Positions 19,106-27,785 are shown, counted from the first letter of the stretch. The stretch is 64,000 nucleotides of DNA from Methylophilus rhizosphaerae (GCF_900100975.1 NZ_FNFX01000001.1:685820-749819); one strand, 5' to 3'. Made by a program: numbers and translations. The notes: generated from the sequence alone by a model not told the origin.

Positions 19106-19180
19106 TGAGTATTCTCATCTAGTTGACCACCAATTATTATTCAAACTGACCAGTGATTCTAATAACTACTGACCACCCCA
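19106..19180 (+). repeat. Left terminal inverted region with TGACC repeats
   Basis: TGAGTATTCTC at the tip, then TTGACCA (19,123-19,129), AACTGACCAGTG (19,144-19,155) and ACTACTGACCA (about 19,166-19,176). The same series occurs inverted at the right end. Confidence 0.8.
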
Positions 19181-19232
19181 TCAATGCCGAAAAATGAGAC
19201 CATCCTGATAGCTGTCAGTCAGGTTCGGTGCT

Positions 19233-19252
19233 AACGGCCCAAAGCGGACATT
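19233..19252 (+). repeat. Internal inverted repeat, left copy
   Basis: AACGGCCCAAAGCGGACATT matches, inverted and with two mismatches, AATGACTGCTTTGGGCCGTT at 24,766-24,785. It lies inside the TGACC arrays on both sides. The stretch 19,181-19,383 holds no gene; it probably contains the MFS gene's promoter. Confidence 0.7.
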
Positions 19253-19383
19253 AACCCGATTATTCATTCGGTTGGCGAAATTGTGGCAATAAGCCAGTCA
19301 CTAAAAAGTCAAAGTTAGTGGCTTTTACAATAAACTCTACCAACCAAAATAAAAAATAACATTCAGGCTGATTGGAGTTTGGT

Positions 19384-20679
19384 TTGGCAAATGTATCTCT
19401 AAAATTGAAATCAATACTTGCAAGTCCGCTGACGCAAAATCGCAACTATATGCTGTTGTTTTCTGCACAGCTTATTTCATTGGTAGGTAGCGGTTTGACT
19501 ACTATAGGCCTGGCATTATTTGCACACCAAATAGTGGAAAACAGTTCTGCTGCGGTGGTAATTGGTAATGCTTTAATGTTGCGAATTTTGGCATTTCTGA
19601 TGTTTTCTCAATTTGCTGGAATCCTGGCAGATAGAGTCAATCGCAAATACATGCTTATTATTGCTGATGTTGTGCGCTTAGGTTTACTGGCATTATTCCC
19701 TTTCCTTGATAGCGTTTGGCAGATTTATACGATGATCTTTTTGATCAATGCTGCCACGGCTTTTTTTACACCGACTTTTGACTCCACATTGCCAGAGGTC
19801 GCTGGTCGTGAGCACTACGTGAAAGCATTATCATTTTCTAGAGTCGCCGTGGATCTTGAAGCCATACTGGCTCCTGCGATTGCAGGGCTTGTATTTGCTT
19901 TGTTAGGATTAAAGTGGCTGTTTTGGTTAGATTCGCTTTCTTATTTGTTATCTGCCGTCTTAGTATTTGCTACTGTTTTGTCTTATAAAAAAACTATCGT
20001 TGCAAAATTCTCGCCCACATCCTTGTTACAAGAGTTGAGTTTTGGGACAAAAATTCTATTTCGTGAAGCATCTCTAAAACGCGCCCTTTTATTGAGTTTT
20101 GCAGAAGCATTAGCTGGTGCCGCGGCTATCGTTGCTACAGTGGTCTATATTAAGGACGTGCTTTTATTAAGTGAGACTTCGTTTGTATTGGTAATGGCTG
20201 GCTTAGGGTTAGGTTCTACAATTACTGCCTTGGTTCTAGGGAAATTCACTGGCCGATACGAATCCCTTGCAAGTAATGATTTAGAGTTACATGGCCGTCG
20301 GCACCGCTGGACTGAACAGGTTTTATTAATCGGGGGAATTGTCTTAGGAGTCATACTTTTACCTGGCTTCTTAAAACCGGGTTTGGCTATATTTTCATTC
20401 TTATGGTTTTTGAATGGTGCTGGCCAAGTACTGATAGCTATTTCTTCAACTTCATTGCTAGCAGAGCATACGGCTGAATCGGAGCGAGGTAGAGGCTATG
20501 CTGCACATTTTGCATGGACGCATGCATTCTGGTTGATTACATATCCGGCCATTGGTCATGGGGTTGCAAAGCTAGGTGTGCCGATAACATTTACATTGGC
20601 CGGTATTGTATGTATATTTATAGTAACATTTGCCTTCTTATATCTGAAGTTCACTCCACAACATAAGCATTCATATTAG
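19384..20679 (+). CDS. Major facilitator superfamily exporter (DHA3/MFS_3-like)
   Basis: About 431 residues with 10-12 hydrophobic segments, inner membrane. Seen: the loop 2-3 signature GILADRVNRKYMLIIADVVR and the FFTPTFDSTLPEV region typical of DHA3-like exporters. I prefer TTG 19,384, with GGAG six bases upstream; TTG 19,372 in the same frame is possible. It is the first gene of the transposon cargo, beside chromate genes, so metal or anion efflux is plausible, but the substrate is unknown. Confidence 0.85.
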   Translation: MANVSLKLKSILASPLTQNRNYMLLFSAQLISLVGSGLTTIGLALFAHQIVENSSAAVVIGNALMLRILAFLMFSQFAGILADRVNRKYMLIIADVVRLGLLALFPFLDSVWQIYTMIFLINAATAFFTPTFDSTLPEVAGREHYVKALSFSRVAVDLEAILAPAIAGLVFALLGLKWLFWLDSLSYLLSAVLVFATVLSYKKTIVAKFSPTSLLQELSFGTKILFREASLKRALLLSFAEALAGAAAIVATVVYIKDVLLLSETSFVLVMAGLGLGSTITALVLGKFTGRYESLASNDLELHGRRHRWTEQVLLIGGIVLGVILLPGFLKPGLAIFSFLWFLNGAGQVLIAISSTSLLAEHTAESERGRGYAAHFAWTHAFWLITYPAIGHGVAKLGVPITFTLAGIVCIFIVTFAFLYLKFTPQHKHSY

Positions 20680-20764
20680 TTCAGCTTAGTGAAGGGGTTA
20701 GCATCCTTATAGACTGTTTAAGTGCGATACTGTATACCCGCTCATTCAGAACTTAGAAATCATT

Positions 20765-20875
20765 ATGAAAAAACTTTTAGTAATAGGTTTAGCTTTAGGC
20801 TTTCTTGCCATTACCGGCTGTCAGCATGTTGGTCAACATTGCCCACCTGGCCAGGCAAAAAAAGGGAATTGCTAG
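20765..20875 (+). CDS. Small lipoprotein, 36 residues
   Basis: MKKLLVIGLALGFLAITGC is a lipoprotein signal peptide with lipobox ITGC, so the mature peptide of 18 residues starts at Cys19. It continues HCPPGQAKKGNC, a pattern shared with small outer-membrane-type lipoproteins in other proteobacteria. It lies 85 bp after the MFS gene. The 20,876-21,023 gap holds no gene I can support. Confidence 0.65.
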   Translation: MKKLLVIGLALGFLAITGCQHVGQHCPPGQAKKGNC

Positions 20876-21023
20876 AATTCTCACGGTCCATTGTAGTCGT
20901 CAACACTTGACCGTGTTAGACATGCTGCTTGAGCCTAAGCCACAATATTGAAACCCTGAAGGTGACTGTGTTTCAATAAGCTCAGCCTAGTTCTCAATGG
21001 GCTTGATACTTCATCAAAAGTAC

Positions 21024-21047
21024 AAAAAGGGATCTTTCGATCCCTTT
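21024..21047 (-). terminator. Terminator of the sulfate-type binding protein gene
   Basis: AAAGGGATC-TTTC-GATCCCTTT with a T run on the minus strand. Confidence 0.85.
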
Positions 21048-21070
21048 CCTTTTCTATATTGTAAATTAGC

Positions 21071-22078
21071 TTACTTCAAGAAGACTTGATCAAACACCCC
21101 ACCATCTTCGAAGTGAGTTTTCTGAGCTTTCTTCCAGCCACCGAACAGTTCGTCTACCGTAAATAATTCTAGTTTTGGATATTGGCTCTCATATTTCTGA
21201 GCTATAGCTTCATTGCGTGGACGATAAAGATTTTTCGCAATAATTTCCTGACCTTCATTACTATATAAATAGTTTAAGTAGGCTTCAGCAACAGCGCGTG
21301 TTTTATGCTTATCAACCACTTTATCAACTACTGAAACTGAAGGTTCTGCCAAGATTGAAATATTTGGAACGATGATATCAAATTTACCACCATCTTCTTT
21401 TTTGGCCAGTAAAGCTTCGTTTTCCCAGCCTACCAAAACATCACCAATACCACGTTCAATAAAAGTAGTAGTCGCACCTCGTGCACCTGAGTCTAAAACA
21501 GAAACGTTTTTGTAGAATTTGGTAATGTAATCACGCGCTTTGGCATCATCACCTTTATTTGCTTTTAATGCTTGCCCATAAGCTGCTAAATAGGTCCAAC
21601 GTGCACCTCCCGATGTTTTTGGGTTAGCTGGAATGATGCCAATGCCTGGTTTGATTAAGTCATTCCAAGTGCGAATATTTTTCGGATTACCTTTACGTAC
21701 TAAAAAAACGATTGTAGAACTATAGGGAGCACTATTATTAGGAAGGCGTTTTATCCAATCCTTGTTAACAAGTTTAGCTTTGTCATGCAATACATCAATG
21801 TCATAAGCTAAGCCCAGAGTTGCTACGTCCGCATCTAAACCATCAATGATTGAACGAGCTTGTTTGGATGAGCCTCCATGTGATTGACGTACAGTTACTT
21901 TGTCACCAGTTTTTCCAAGCCAGTATTTTGCAAAGGCAGCATTATAATTTTGGTAGAGTTCTCTAGTAGGGTCATAAGAGACATTTAAGAGCGTGACTTC
22001 AGCAGCATTGACTAGAGTTGTATTCAAACCCGTTAAAAGTGTAACTAATAATGTACTTATAGATAATATAGTTTTCAT
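21071..22078 (-). CDS. sbp: Periplasmic sulfate (thiosulfate)-binding protein
   Basis: 335 residues with a signal peptide ending near LVNAAEV. Seen: [33 protein letters not shown] and [17 protein letters not shown], all hallmarks of Sbp/CysP, in which helix N-termini bind the oxyanion. There is no ABC permease or ATPase nearby, so it is an orphan binding protein. It is divergent from chrA. Chromate is a sulfate analogue, so chelating oxyanion in the periplasm or feeding a chromosomal sulfate transporter are both plausible; this is inference. Confidence 0.92.
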   Translation of the reverse strand: MKTILSISTLLVTLLTGLNTTLVNAAEVTLLNVSYDPTRELYQNYNAAFAKYWLGKTGDKVTVRQSHGGSSKQARSIIDGLDADVATLGLAYDIDVLHDKAKLVNKDWIKRLPNNSAPYSSTIVFLVRKGNPKNIRTWNDLIKPGIGIIPANPKTSGGARWTYLAAYGQALKANKGDDAKARDYITKFYKNVSVLDSGARGATTTFIERGIGDVLVGWENEALLAKKEDGGKFDIIVPNISILAEPSVSVVDKVVDKHKTRAVAEAYLNYLYSNEGQEIIAKNLYRPRNEAIAQKYESQYPKLELFTVDELFGGWKKAQKTHFEDGGVFDQVFLK

Positions 22079-22229
22079 AAGAGGCCTATGTTTGTTTTTA
22101 CAGAGCGCACTATAAACATAAATCGTTATCTTAAAAAATAATATAAATTTATTTAGTTATTCTAAAAGGTTATATGCTATTTATTATTATTTGATATTTA
22201 AAAAAGATTAAGTTGTAAGTATAATTTCG

Positions 22230-22323
22230 GCACTGGGGATTTAGCAGCCTCCCCGCTTCAAGACGCACTGCGTCCAAGGTCTGCTCAAATCTTGGGTCTT
22301 ATAAACCCACTAGAAGAGAGCTT
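22230..22323 (+). promoter_or_regulatory. Structured 5' leader of chrA
   Basis: A TATAAT at 22,219-22,224 would start transcription near 22,230. The leader then holds three hairpins: GGGGA/TCCCC (22,235/22,250), GACGC/GCGTC (22,262/22,270) and GGGT/ACCC (22,294/22,305), ending at an RBS (AGAGAG) before ATG 22,324. This could be a riboswitch or attenuator. The GGGGA-TTTAGC opening faintly recalls the Mn-sensing yybP-ykoY leader, but the rest does not match. Confidence 0.4.
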
Positions 22324-23688
22324 ATGGACGCAACGAATACAACAACAGCTTCAACAACACAAACTTCAATCCCTGACTCAGTCTCACCATATCAAGCCTT
22401 TTGGTACTGGCTTAAATTAGGCTTTATTAGCTTTGGCGGCCCGGCAGGCCAAATCTCAATCATGCATCATGACTTGGTTGAGAAAAAACGCTGGATTTCA
22501 GAAAAGCGTTTCTTACATGCACTCAACTATTGCATGGTATTGCCTGGACCGGAAGCACAACAGCTAGCCACCTATATCGGATGGTTGATGCATCGTACAT
22601 GGGGTGGAATTATTGCCGGTGTACTTTTCGTACTGCCTTCATTTTTCATTTTAGTCAGCCTTGCCTATATCTATATGGCCTATGGAAGTGTTCCAGCGGT
22701 AGCTGGAGTGCTTTATGGCATTAAGCCAGCTGTGGTGGCCATCGTGCTCTTTGCAGCTTACCGGATAGGATCGCGTGCACTAAAGAACAAAGTGTTGTGG
22801 TCAATAGCGGCGCTAGCTTTCATTGCAATATTCGCTTTGAAAGTGCCTTTTCCTATCATTGTTCTTATTGCGGGTGTGATTGGCCATTTTGGTGGAAAGT
22901 TAACACCTCAATACTTCAAGGTTGGCGGTGGGCATGGCGCTGCTGATAAAGACTACGGTCGTGCGCTGATAGATGATGATACCCCAACGCCTGAACACGC
23001 TTTCTTTTCCTGGAAAAAGATGGCCAAAATTGCTGCCATTGGTTTAGCAATTTGGTCAGTATTTATGTCTTATTTAGTATTGCGTTATGGCTGGAGCAAT
23101 GCATTCACGCAAATGGGATGGTTCTTTACCAAAGCTGCACTTATGACATTCGGTGGTGCCTATGCAGTTTTGCCTTATGTTTATCAAGGCGCAGTTGAAC
23201 ACTATCATTGGCTCAATCCAACGCAAATGATTGATGGTTTGGCATTAGGGGAAACTACGCCTGGCCCACTTATTATGGTGGTGACCTTTGTTGGTTTTGT
23301 CGGTGGTTGGGTCACTCAGGTGTTTGGACCTGATGCAGTCTTTGCATCAGCATTTGTAGCATCTGCAATTGTGACATTTTTTACATTTCTACCTAGCTTC
23401 ATCTTTATATTCATGGGTGCGCCATTCATAGAAACGACCCATGGGAATTTAAAATTCACCGCACCACTGAGTGCTATTACTGCCGCGGTAGTTGGTGTCA
23501 TATTTAACCTAGCTTTATTTTTTGCCTATCACGTCTTTTGGCCAACTGGTTTGAATGGCAACATTGATTGGTTTTCAATATTGCTAACTGTTGCTGCAAC
23601 TATTGCGGTATTCCGGTTCAAAGTGAATGTCATCCCAGTCATCTTGGTAAGCGGATTAGTGGGCATGATTTGGCAACTAACTATGTGA
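22324..23688 (+). CDS. chrA: Chromate transporter ChrA (two-domain)
   Basis: 454 residues, inner membrane, exports chromate. Two CHR halves are visible: LGFISFGGPAGQISIMHHDL with LPGPEAQQLATYIGW in the first, and TFGGAYAVLPYVYQGAVE with GETTPGPLIMVVTFVG in the second. The length suits the long-chain ChrA group. Most of the chain is hydrophobic with about 10 membrane segments. The following DUF1259 gene starts 91 bp later. Confidence 0.95.
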   Translation: MDATNTTTASTTQTSIPDSVSPYQAFWYWLKLGFISFGGPAGQISIMHHDLVEKKRWISEKRFLHALNYCMVLPGPEAQQLATYIGWLMHRTWGGIIAGVLFVLPSFFILVSLAYIYMAYGSVPAVAGVLYGIKPAVVAIVLFAAYRIGSRALKNKVLWSIAALAFIAIFALKVPFPIIVLIAGVIGHFGGKLTPQYFKVGGGHGAADKDYGRALIDDDTPTPEHAFFSWKKMAKIAAIGLAIWSVFMSYLVLRYGWSNAFTQMGWFFTKAALMTFGGAYAVLPYVYQGAVEHYHWLNPTQMIDGLALGETTPGPLIMVVTFVGFVGGWVTQVFGPDAVFASAFVASAIVTFFTFLPSFIFIFMGAPFIETTHGNLKFTAPLSAITAAVVGVIFNLALFFAYHVFWPTGLNGNIDWFSILLTVAATIAVFRFKVNVIPVILVSGLVGMIWQLTM

Positions 23689-23779
23689 TTGGAATCAATG
23701 GATTTACGATTTTAATTTTGAAACTAATCTTGTGGCATTTGTTGTACACTTGTTCTAGTTTATTAGTGGAGAAGAAACA

Positions 23780-24676
23780 ATGAATTTATGCAATAAAATT
23801 TTATATGCAATAACCTTGGCGGCTTGCACAAGTATATCTTTAGCACAGGAAACAATTGACACTGCCAAGATCGAGCAGATTACGGGTATTCAAGGGAAGT
23901 ACAATCAAGAAGAGAATGTATTCAAAATTTCTAAACCAAGAAACGATGTAAAAGTAAAAGTTGATCAGTGGCAAACACCACCATTCATGGGATTAACTAG
24001 TTGGGCTGCTTTTATGCCGGCTAAAGGACACATCATGATGATGGGTGATACGGTTGTTTTTGAAGATGAAGTGAACCCAGCAATGAGCGCTGCTTTTGAA
24101 GCAGGTCTCGAAGTGACTGGGCTTCATAATCATTTCTTTTTTGACGAGCCTAAAGTGTATTTTATGCATATAGGTGGCATGGGTAACGAAGATGAGTTGG
24201 CACGTGGAGTCAAAAAAGTGTATGACAAAATTGCTGACATTCGAAAAGCACATCCAGAACCCAATCGCCAGTTTCTAAAAGAGATAGGTAAGACGAATAG
24301 CATCACTCTTGATCCTTTAGAACAGGTCCTCGGCCTAAAGGGTACGAGCCAGGATGGCATGGTCAAGTTTGTGATTGGGCGAGAAGCCACCATGCATGGT
24401 GCTAAAGTTAGCAAGGAAATGGGCGTTAACACGTGGGCTGCTTTTGCAGGCACCGATACTTATGCCATTGTAGATGGTGACTTTGCCATGCTTAGAGAAG
24501 AGGTTCAACCCGTTTTGAAGGCTATGCGCCAAGGTGGTATCAATATCGTGGCCATACATAATCATATGACACATGATGAGCCAAACTATTACTTCATGCA
24601 TTATTGGGGAAAAGGCAAAGCGAAAGATCTTGCTGAAACGATTAAACAGGCTTTAGAAACCCAAGAAAAGAAATAA
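23780..24676 (+). CDS. Secreted DUF1259 (LppY/LpqO-like) protein
   Basis: 298 residues with a signal peptide cleaved near SLAQE. Two homologous halves each carry a histidine motif: TGLHNHFFFDEPKVYFMH and VAIHNHMTHDEPNYYFMHY, plus paired WAAF segments. The clustered histidines suggest metal binding. Genes of this family often follow chrA, so it is probably an accessory to chromate resistance. Biochemical role unknown. Confidence 0.85.
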   Translation: MNLCNKILYAITLAACTSISLAQETIDTAKIEQITGIQGKYNQEENVFKISKPRNDVKVKVDQWQTPPFMGLTSWAAFMPAKGHIMMMGDTVVFEDEVNPAMSAAFEAGLEVTGLHNHFFFDEPKVYFMHIGGMGNEDELARGVKKVYDKIADIRKAHPEPNRQFLKEIGKTNSITLDPLEQVLGLKGTSQDGMVKFVIGREATMHGAKVSKEMGVNTWAAFAGTDTYAIVDGDFAMLREEVQPVLKAMRQGGINIVAIHNHMTHDEPNYYFMHYWGKGKAKDLAETIKQALETQEKK

Positions 24677-24715
24677 ACTTTCAAGAATTATGGCTTAAGC
24701 CTGCAACAGAATACG

Positions 24716-24747
24716 AAAAGCCCAATCAGAAATGGTTGGGCTTTTTT
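24716..24747 (+). terminator. Terminator of the chrA unit
   Basis: AAAAGCCCAA and TTGGGCTTTT form a stem followed by T6. Confidence 0.9.
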
Positions 24748-24765
24748 GTTTCAGAAGCTAATCCG

Positions 24766-24785
24766 AATGACTGCTTTGGGCCGTT
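24766..24785 (-). repeat. Internal inverted repeat, right copy
   Basis: Inverted match of 19,233-19,252 (CGGCCCAAAGC core). The stretch 24,786-24,856 holds nothing else recognised. Confidence 0.7.
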
Positions 24786-24856
24786 TTTTGCCCTTTGCAC
24801 TTTAAATTAGCTTGCCACAATGCTGTCATTCAAAAAATACTCATAGCTTTTAATTA

Positions 24857-24950
24857 ATGGTCAGTAGCTATGAAAAACACTGGTCAGTTCAAATAATTCT
24901 GCTGGGCAGTTACAATGAGAATCGATGGTCAATTGGTGTGAGAATATGCA
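24857..24950 (-). repeat. Right terminal inverted region with TGACC repeats
   Basis: Read inward on the minus strand: TGCATATTCTC tip, TTGACCA (24,926-24,932 region), a degenerate ACTGCCCAG unit, AACTGACCAGTG (24,879-24,890) and CTACTGACCA (24,858-24,867). It has one more unit than the left end. Confidence 0.8.
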
Positions 24951-24957
24951 CTTTAAG
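24951..24957. repeat. Target site duplication, right copy (CTTTAAG)
   Basis: Exact direct repeat of 19,099-19,105. Confidence 0.85.
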
Positions 24958-24990
24958 TGTAGCTGTGATAACTAATTGACCTAATTCCAT
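24951..24990 (-). pseudogene. 5' part of the split plasmid-type gene
   Basis: ATG at 24,988-24,990, two bases after the stop of the preceding gene, encodes MELGQLVITAT and then runs through the CTTTAAG duplication into the transposon. It continues in the same frame at 19,105-18,866. The four-gene run from 25,749 downward was therefore one operon before the insertion. Confidence 0.8.
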
Positions 24991-24992
24991 GA

Positions 24993-25244
24993 TTACAAGC
25001 TCACTTTGTTATGTTGTTTAAGTAGTTCTGCATCTTCAGTGTTAATGCCATATTCTTTTAAAGGGTCTGCTTCAAATCTGCCACATGATGAAGAGAATAA
25101 ATCAACTATAGCCATATCTTCATGAATAACGGATATAAGCTGTTCGGGTAAATCTTCACCCTCAAAATCTTGTGAGTTTTCCAGTTCAAATTCATGGCTA
25201 GGATATTTTGATTTAAGGTGATTTAAAAGCACTTGTGTATTCAT
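24993..25244 (-). CDS. Small unknown acidic protein
   Basis: 83 residues, many Asp/Glu, no recognised domain. It overlaps the upstream chorismate-mutase-like gene by 4 bases (ATGA) and ends 2 bases before the start of the split gene, so it is the third gene of an operon. Confidence 0.65.
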   Translation of the reverse strand: MNTQVLLNHLKSKYPSHEFELENSQDFEGEDLPEQLISVIHEDMAIVDLFSSSCGRFEADPLKEYGINTEDAELLKQHNKVSL

Positions 25245-25510
25245 GATTTAAGCTCTCTATGTTCTGATACAACAAAGCGATGAATAGTGTTGATAATCTG
25301 TAGTGATAACTCAGGGTTCACTTCTTTTTCATTAGATTGATTAATCCAGTTTTCAACAATGGAATTCAATCTGTCTGTATCAACTGCTTCTAAATTTTGT
25401 TGGTGTTTCAATTGACCAATTTTTCTAGTAGCAATAAATCGTTTAGATAATATGTTGATTAACTCACTATCAAGATTATCAATTTCAGTTCTTAATTCTT
25501 GTAAGTTCAT
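25241..25510 (-). CDS. Chorismate mutase-like (AroQ fold) small protein
   Basis: 89 residues that look like a stand-alone AroQ domain: LRTEIDNLDSELINILSKRF, then KIGQLKHQQN, then VDTDRLNSIVENW and a final helix. Arg7, Arg24, Lys35 and Arg47 fall where the substrate-binding basic residues are expected. The usual Glu after DR is replaced (DRLN) and the C-terminal Gln is not obvious, so activity is doubtful. It overlaps both neighbours. An aromatic-synthesis role is unexpected in this setting; a regulatory or repurposed helical domain is possible. Confidence 0.7.
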   Translation of the reverse strand: MNLQELRTEIDNLDSELINILSKRFIATRKIGQLKHQQNLEAVDTDRLNSIVENWINQSNEKEVNPELSLQIINTIHRFVVSEHRELKS

Positions 25511-25749
25511 TATTCATTCACCTTGTTATTAATTTCACTTTTAATGTATACAATAAATTTATCTTTAACTTCATTATCACTAAAGAAGATACTAGCAAAA
25601 TCGCCATATTCAATGTGCAATACATTTTGAATTGTTAAGCATGCACTATTTAAAGCCTCTTCTGCTAAATCATCAATTTGTCTATCTGTCATATTAATAA
25701 TGTCTTTATGAAACTGTTTAACAACTTCTTCAATTGTTTGGTTATTCAT
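25510..25749 (-). CDS. Small unknown protein, first gene of a four-gene operon
   Basis: 79 residues, helical and acidic, no recognised domain. Its stop overlaps the next start by one base. The 150 bp upstream hold no copy of the element-wide promoter. Confidence 0.6.
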   Translation of the reverse strand: MNNQTIEEVVKQFHKDIINMTDRQIDDLAEEALNSACLTIQNVLHIEYGDFASIFFSDNEVKDKFIVYIKSEINNKVNE

Positions 25750-25900
25750 AATTTAATTTCTTTCATTATTAAATTCAATAATGATATTTTACTCTTACTG
25801 TATAGATCGTCTACTGATTTATTTATTAGATATTGAATTAAATGTGTTTACTATTATTTTGAATAAAACAACAATAAATATAGACTGATTTAAAGGTGTA

Positions 25901-25927
25901 AAAAAAGCCACTGTATGAAAGTGGCTT
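25901..25927 (-). terminator. Terminator of the large comb-LRR gene
   Basis: AAGCCACT and AGTGGCTT stem, T6 on the minus strand. Confidence 0.85.
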
Positions 25928-25947
25928 CTATGTTTGATATTATTTAT

Positions 25948-27717
25948 TTAAAGTTTCATTTTTCTTTTATGTGTTGTGTTTTTTTCTGAACTACTTTTAA
26001 GCATTAAACCCATTTCTTTAACTTTATCTTCAAATTGTTTTTTACTATTAGTAAATTCTTCATTAGAATTCTCTTGATTATTAATTTTCTGATTTATTTT
26101 AGAATGTAGAGTATTTGAAAGATTCTCTGCCTTAATATAGTTATCCATATATTGTCTATTATCTAAATATTCGTTATCCTTGAGAAAAGGAAATGGTCTA
26201 TATTCACTCGTTTTAATTTCTGGTTGATTTATATATTCTTGTTTAGCATGGTTGAATAATTCATTATCATTTCTCAACTCATCATTAAGAGTAAAGAAAA
26301 TGTTTGGCTCATCTGTTATGACAAGTTTCAAGAAATCAATATTTGATTTTAAATCATCATGCACTGAGTCTAATTGACCATAACTTTTAAAAAATTCTAA
26401 ATTAATATCATAGTCAGTTTTTAAAGAATCTGAAAGATAATCAGCACCTGCATGTATTTGTGATTTAACTTTTTCTAAAATATACTCTTTATCGTTATTT
26501 AACTCTTCACCAATAAATTCAGTATTGGATGCATTATCATCCAAATATAAATCAACAACCTCTTTATCATTTCTCAACCTTTCGCTCACATATTCAAATG
26601 CTGATAAGTAAGCATGAGTATGTTCTTTCTCAGTAATAGCTAAATTTACAATATATCTATTCTCATTTTGCATTACCCAATCTTTATTATCGTAATTCCC
26701 ATTAGCTTTGTTAATATCAATTTCAGGATTAATTTCTCCATAATCTCTAAATAATTGCCAATGTGGAGCTACCGAAGCAAAAACATCTAATCTATTTTTA
26801 TCATAATCTAAACCATATTTATCTTCTTGATCTTGATAGTATTGCTCTGCTCTTCTCTCAATTGCCTCTTGTTCACGCTGCTCACTTTCATACTCTTTAA
26901 GATGGAATTCATTAATTTCCTCTTCAGTAGGATTAATTTTTCCATAAGTGTCTAAATTAAATTCATTGATATCTTTTATATATAATAATTCTTCATATTT
27001 TTTTATTTCTGCTTGCTCATCTTCAAATTTGTTATTACTGCACTCAATCGTATCATTGAAATACGGAACACCATTCATTAAAGGGGCATGTTCCAAAGAT
27101 ACTAATTGATTATCAGAACAAAAAAAATTACCACCTACTTCTTTCGGGGAATGCTCTAATGTACTTAATTGGTTATAACTACAATCAAAATCACCACCAA
27201 TTTTAATAGGACAACCTTTTAGTGATAGTAATTTGTTATAACCACAATCAAAGTTTCCAGTTACTTCAACTGGTGCATGCTCAATAGATTTCAAATGATT
27301 CTCTGAACAATCAAAATCTTCAAATACTAAGACTGGTGCATGTTTCAATGAATTGAGTTTATTGTATGAACAATCAAAGCTACCAACTACTCTAGTAGCA
27401 TATTCAAGAGAAGTTATTTCATTAAAACTACAATTTAGATATTTTTCAATATCATACGGACAACCCTTCAATGAGGTTAATTCATTAAAACTACAATCAA
27501 AATAACCATTCACTTTACCAAACTGCACTGGAATTATTTTTAATTGATTATCTGATATATCAACACTACCATCCACATCAACGGTTAAATCTTCATTAAT
27601 GGTGTAGTTCTTAACTCCATACTTATCTAACCACTTGCTGATATTTTTTGGTGTATTTAATTCTTTCTCATCTTTCACACCAAACCATGAATTTTGAAAC
27701 ATTGATTTTAAACCCAT
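25948..27717 (-). CDS. Comb-like leucine-rich-repeat plus DUF4116-like protein with basic tail
   Basis: 589 residues, no signal peptide. An N-terminal cap (KNYTINEDLTVDVDGSVDI) is followed by seven or eight 21-residue repeats of the form V-G-FDCSxNxLTSLxxxP (about 55-225). A second region (about 345-500) has repeats such as SERLRNDKEVV and LNDELRNDNELF that resemble DUF4116. It ends in THKRKMKL, a tail shared with unrelated proteins of this element. Promoter: TTGATA/TATAGT with 16-bp spacing at 27,746-27,773. It looks like a modular interaction protein; I infer a secreted effector. Confidence 0.75.
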   Translation of the reverse strand: MGLKSMFQNSWFGVKDEKELNTPKNISKWLDKYGVKNYTINEDLTVDVDGSVDISDNQLKIIPVQFGKVNGYFDCSFNELTSLKGCPYDIEKYLNCSFNEITSLEYATRVVGSFDCSYNKLNSLKHAPVLVFEDFDCSENHLKSIEHAPVEVTGNFDCGYNKLLSLKGCPIKIGGDFDCSYNQLSTLEHSPKEVGGNFFCSDNQLVSLEHAPLMNGVPYFNDTIECSNNKFEDEQAEIKKYEELLYIKDINEFNLDTYGKINPTEEEINEFHLKEYESEQREQEAIERRAEQYYQDQEDKYGLDYDKNRLDVFASVAPHWQLFRDYGEINPEIDINKANGNYDNKDWVMQNENRYIVNLAITEKEHTHAYLSAFEYVSERLRNDKEVVDLYLDDNASNTEFIGEELNNDKEYILEKVKSQIHAGADYLSDSLKTDYDINLEFFKSYGQLDSVHDDLKSNIDFLKLVITDEPNIFFTLNDELRNDNELFNHAKQEYINQPEIKTSEYRPFPFLKDNEYLDNRQYMDNYIKAENLSNTLHSKINQKINNQENSNEEFTNSKKQFEDKVKEMGLMLKSSSEKNTTHKRKMKL

Positions 27718-27785
27718 AACGAATTCTCCTTAAAGTTATGAATTAACTATAAGAAAATATTTGAAGATATCAAGTAAACGGCAAT

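Larger units (their letters stand above)
19106..24950. mobile_element. Cargo transposon with IS21-like ends and no transposase
   Basis: Starts TGAGTATTCTC and, read from the other end, TGCATATTCTC. Both ends carry several TGACC-type repeats in the same inward order, as IS21-family ends do. It is bounded by a perfect 7-bp duplication. Inside are an MFS transporter, a small lipoprotein, a sulfate-type binding protein, ChrA and a DUF1259 protein, but no istA/istB-like gene. It would need a transposase supplied in trans. Family assignment is inference from the ends; the boundaries are seen directly. Confidence 0.8.

Noticed and set aside
19049-19371. Minus-strand 61-residue ORF at 19,260-19,445 as a gene
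   Set aside because: It lies across the transposon end and the MFS start and has no RBS or homology.
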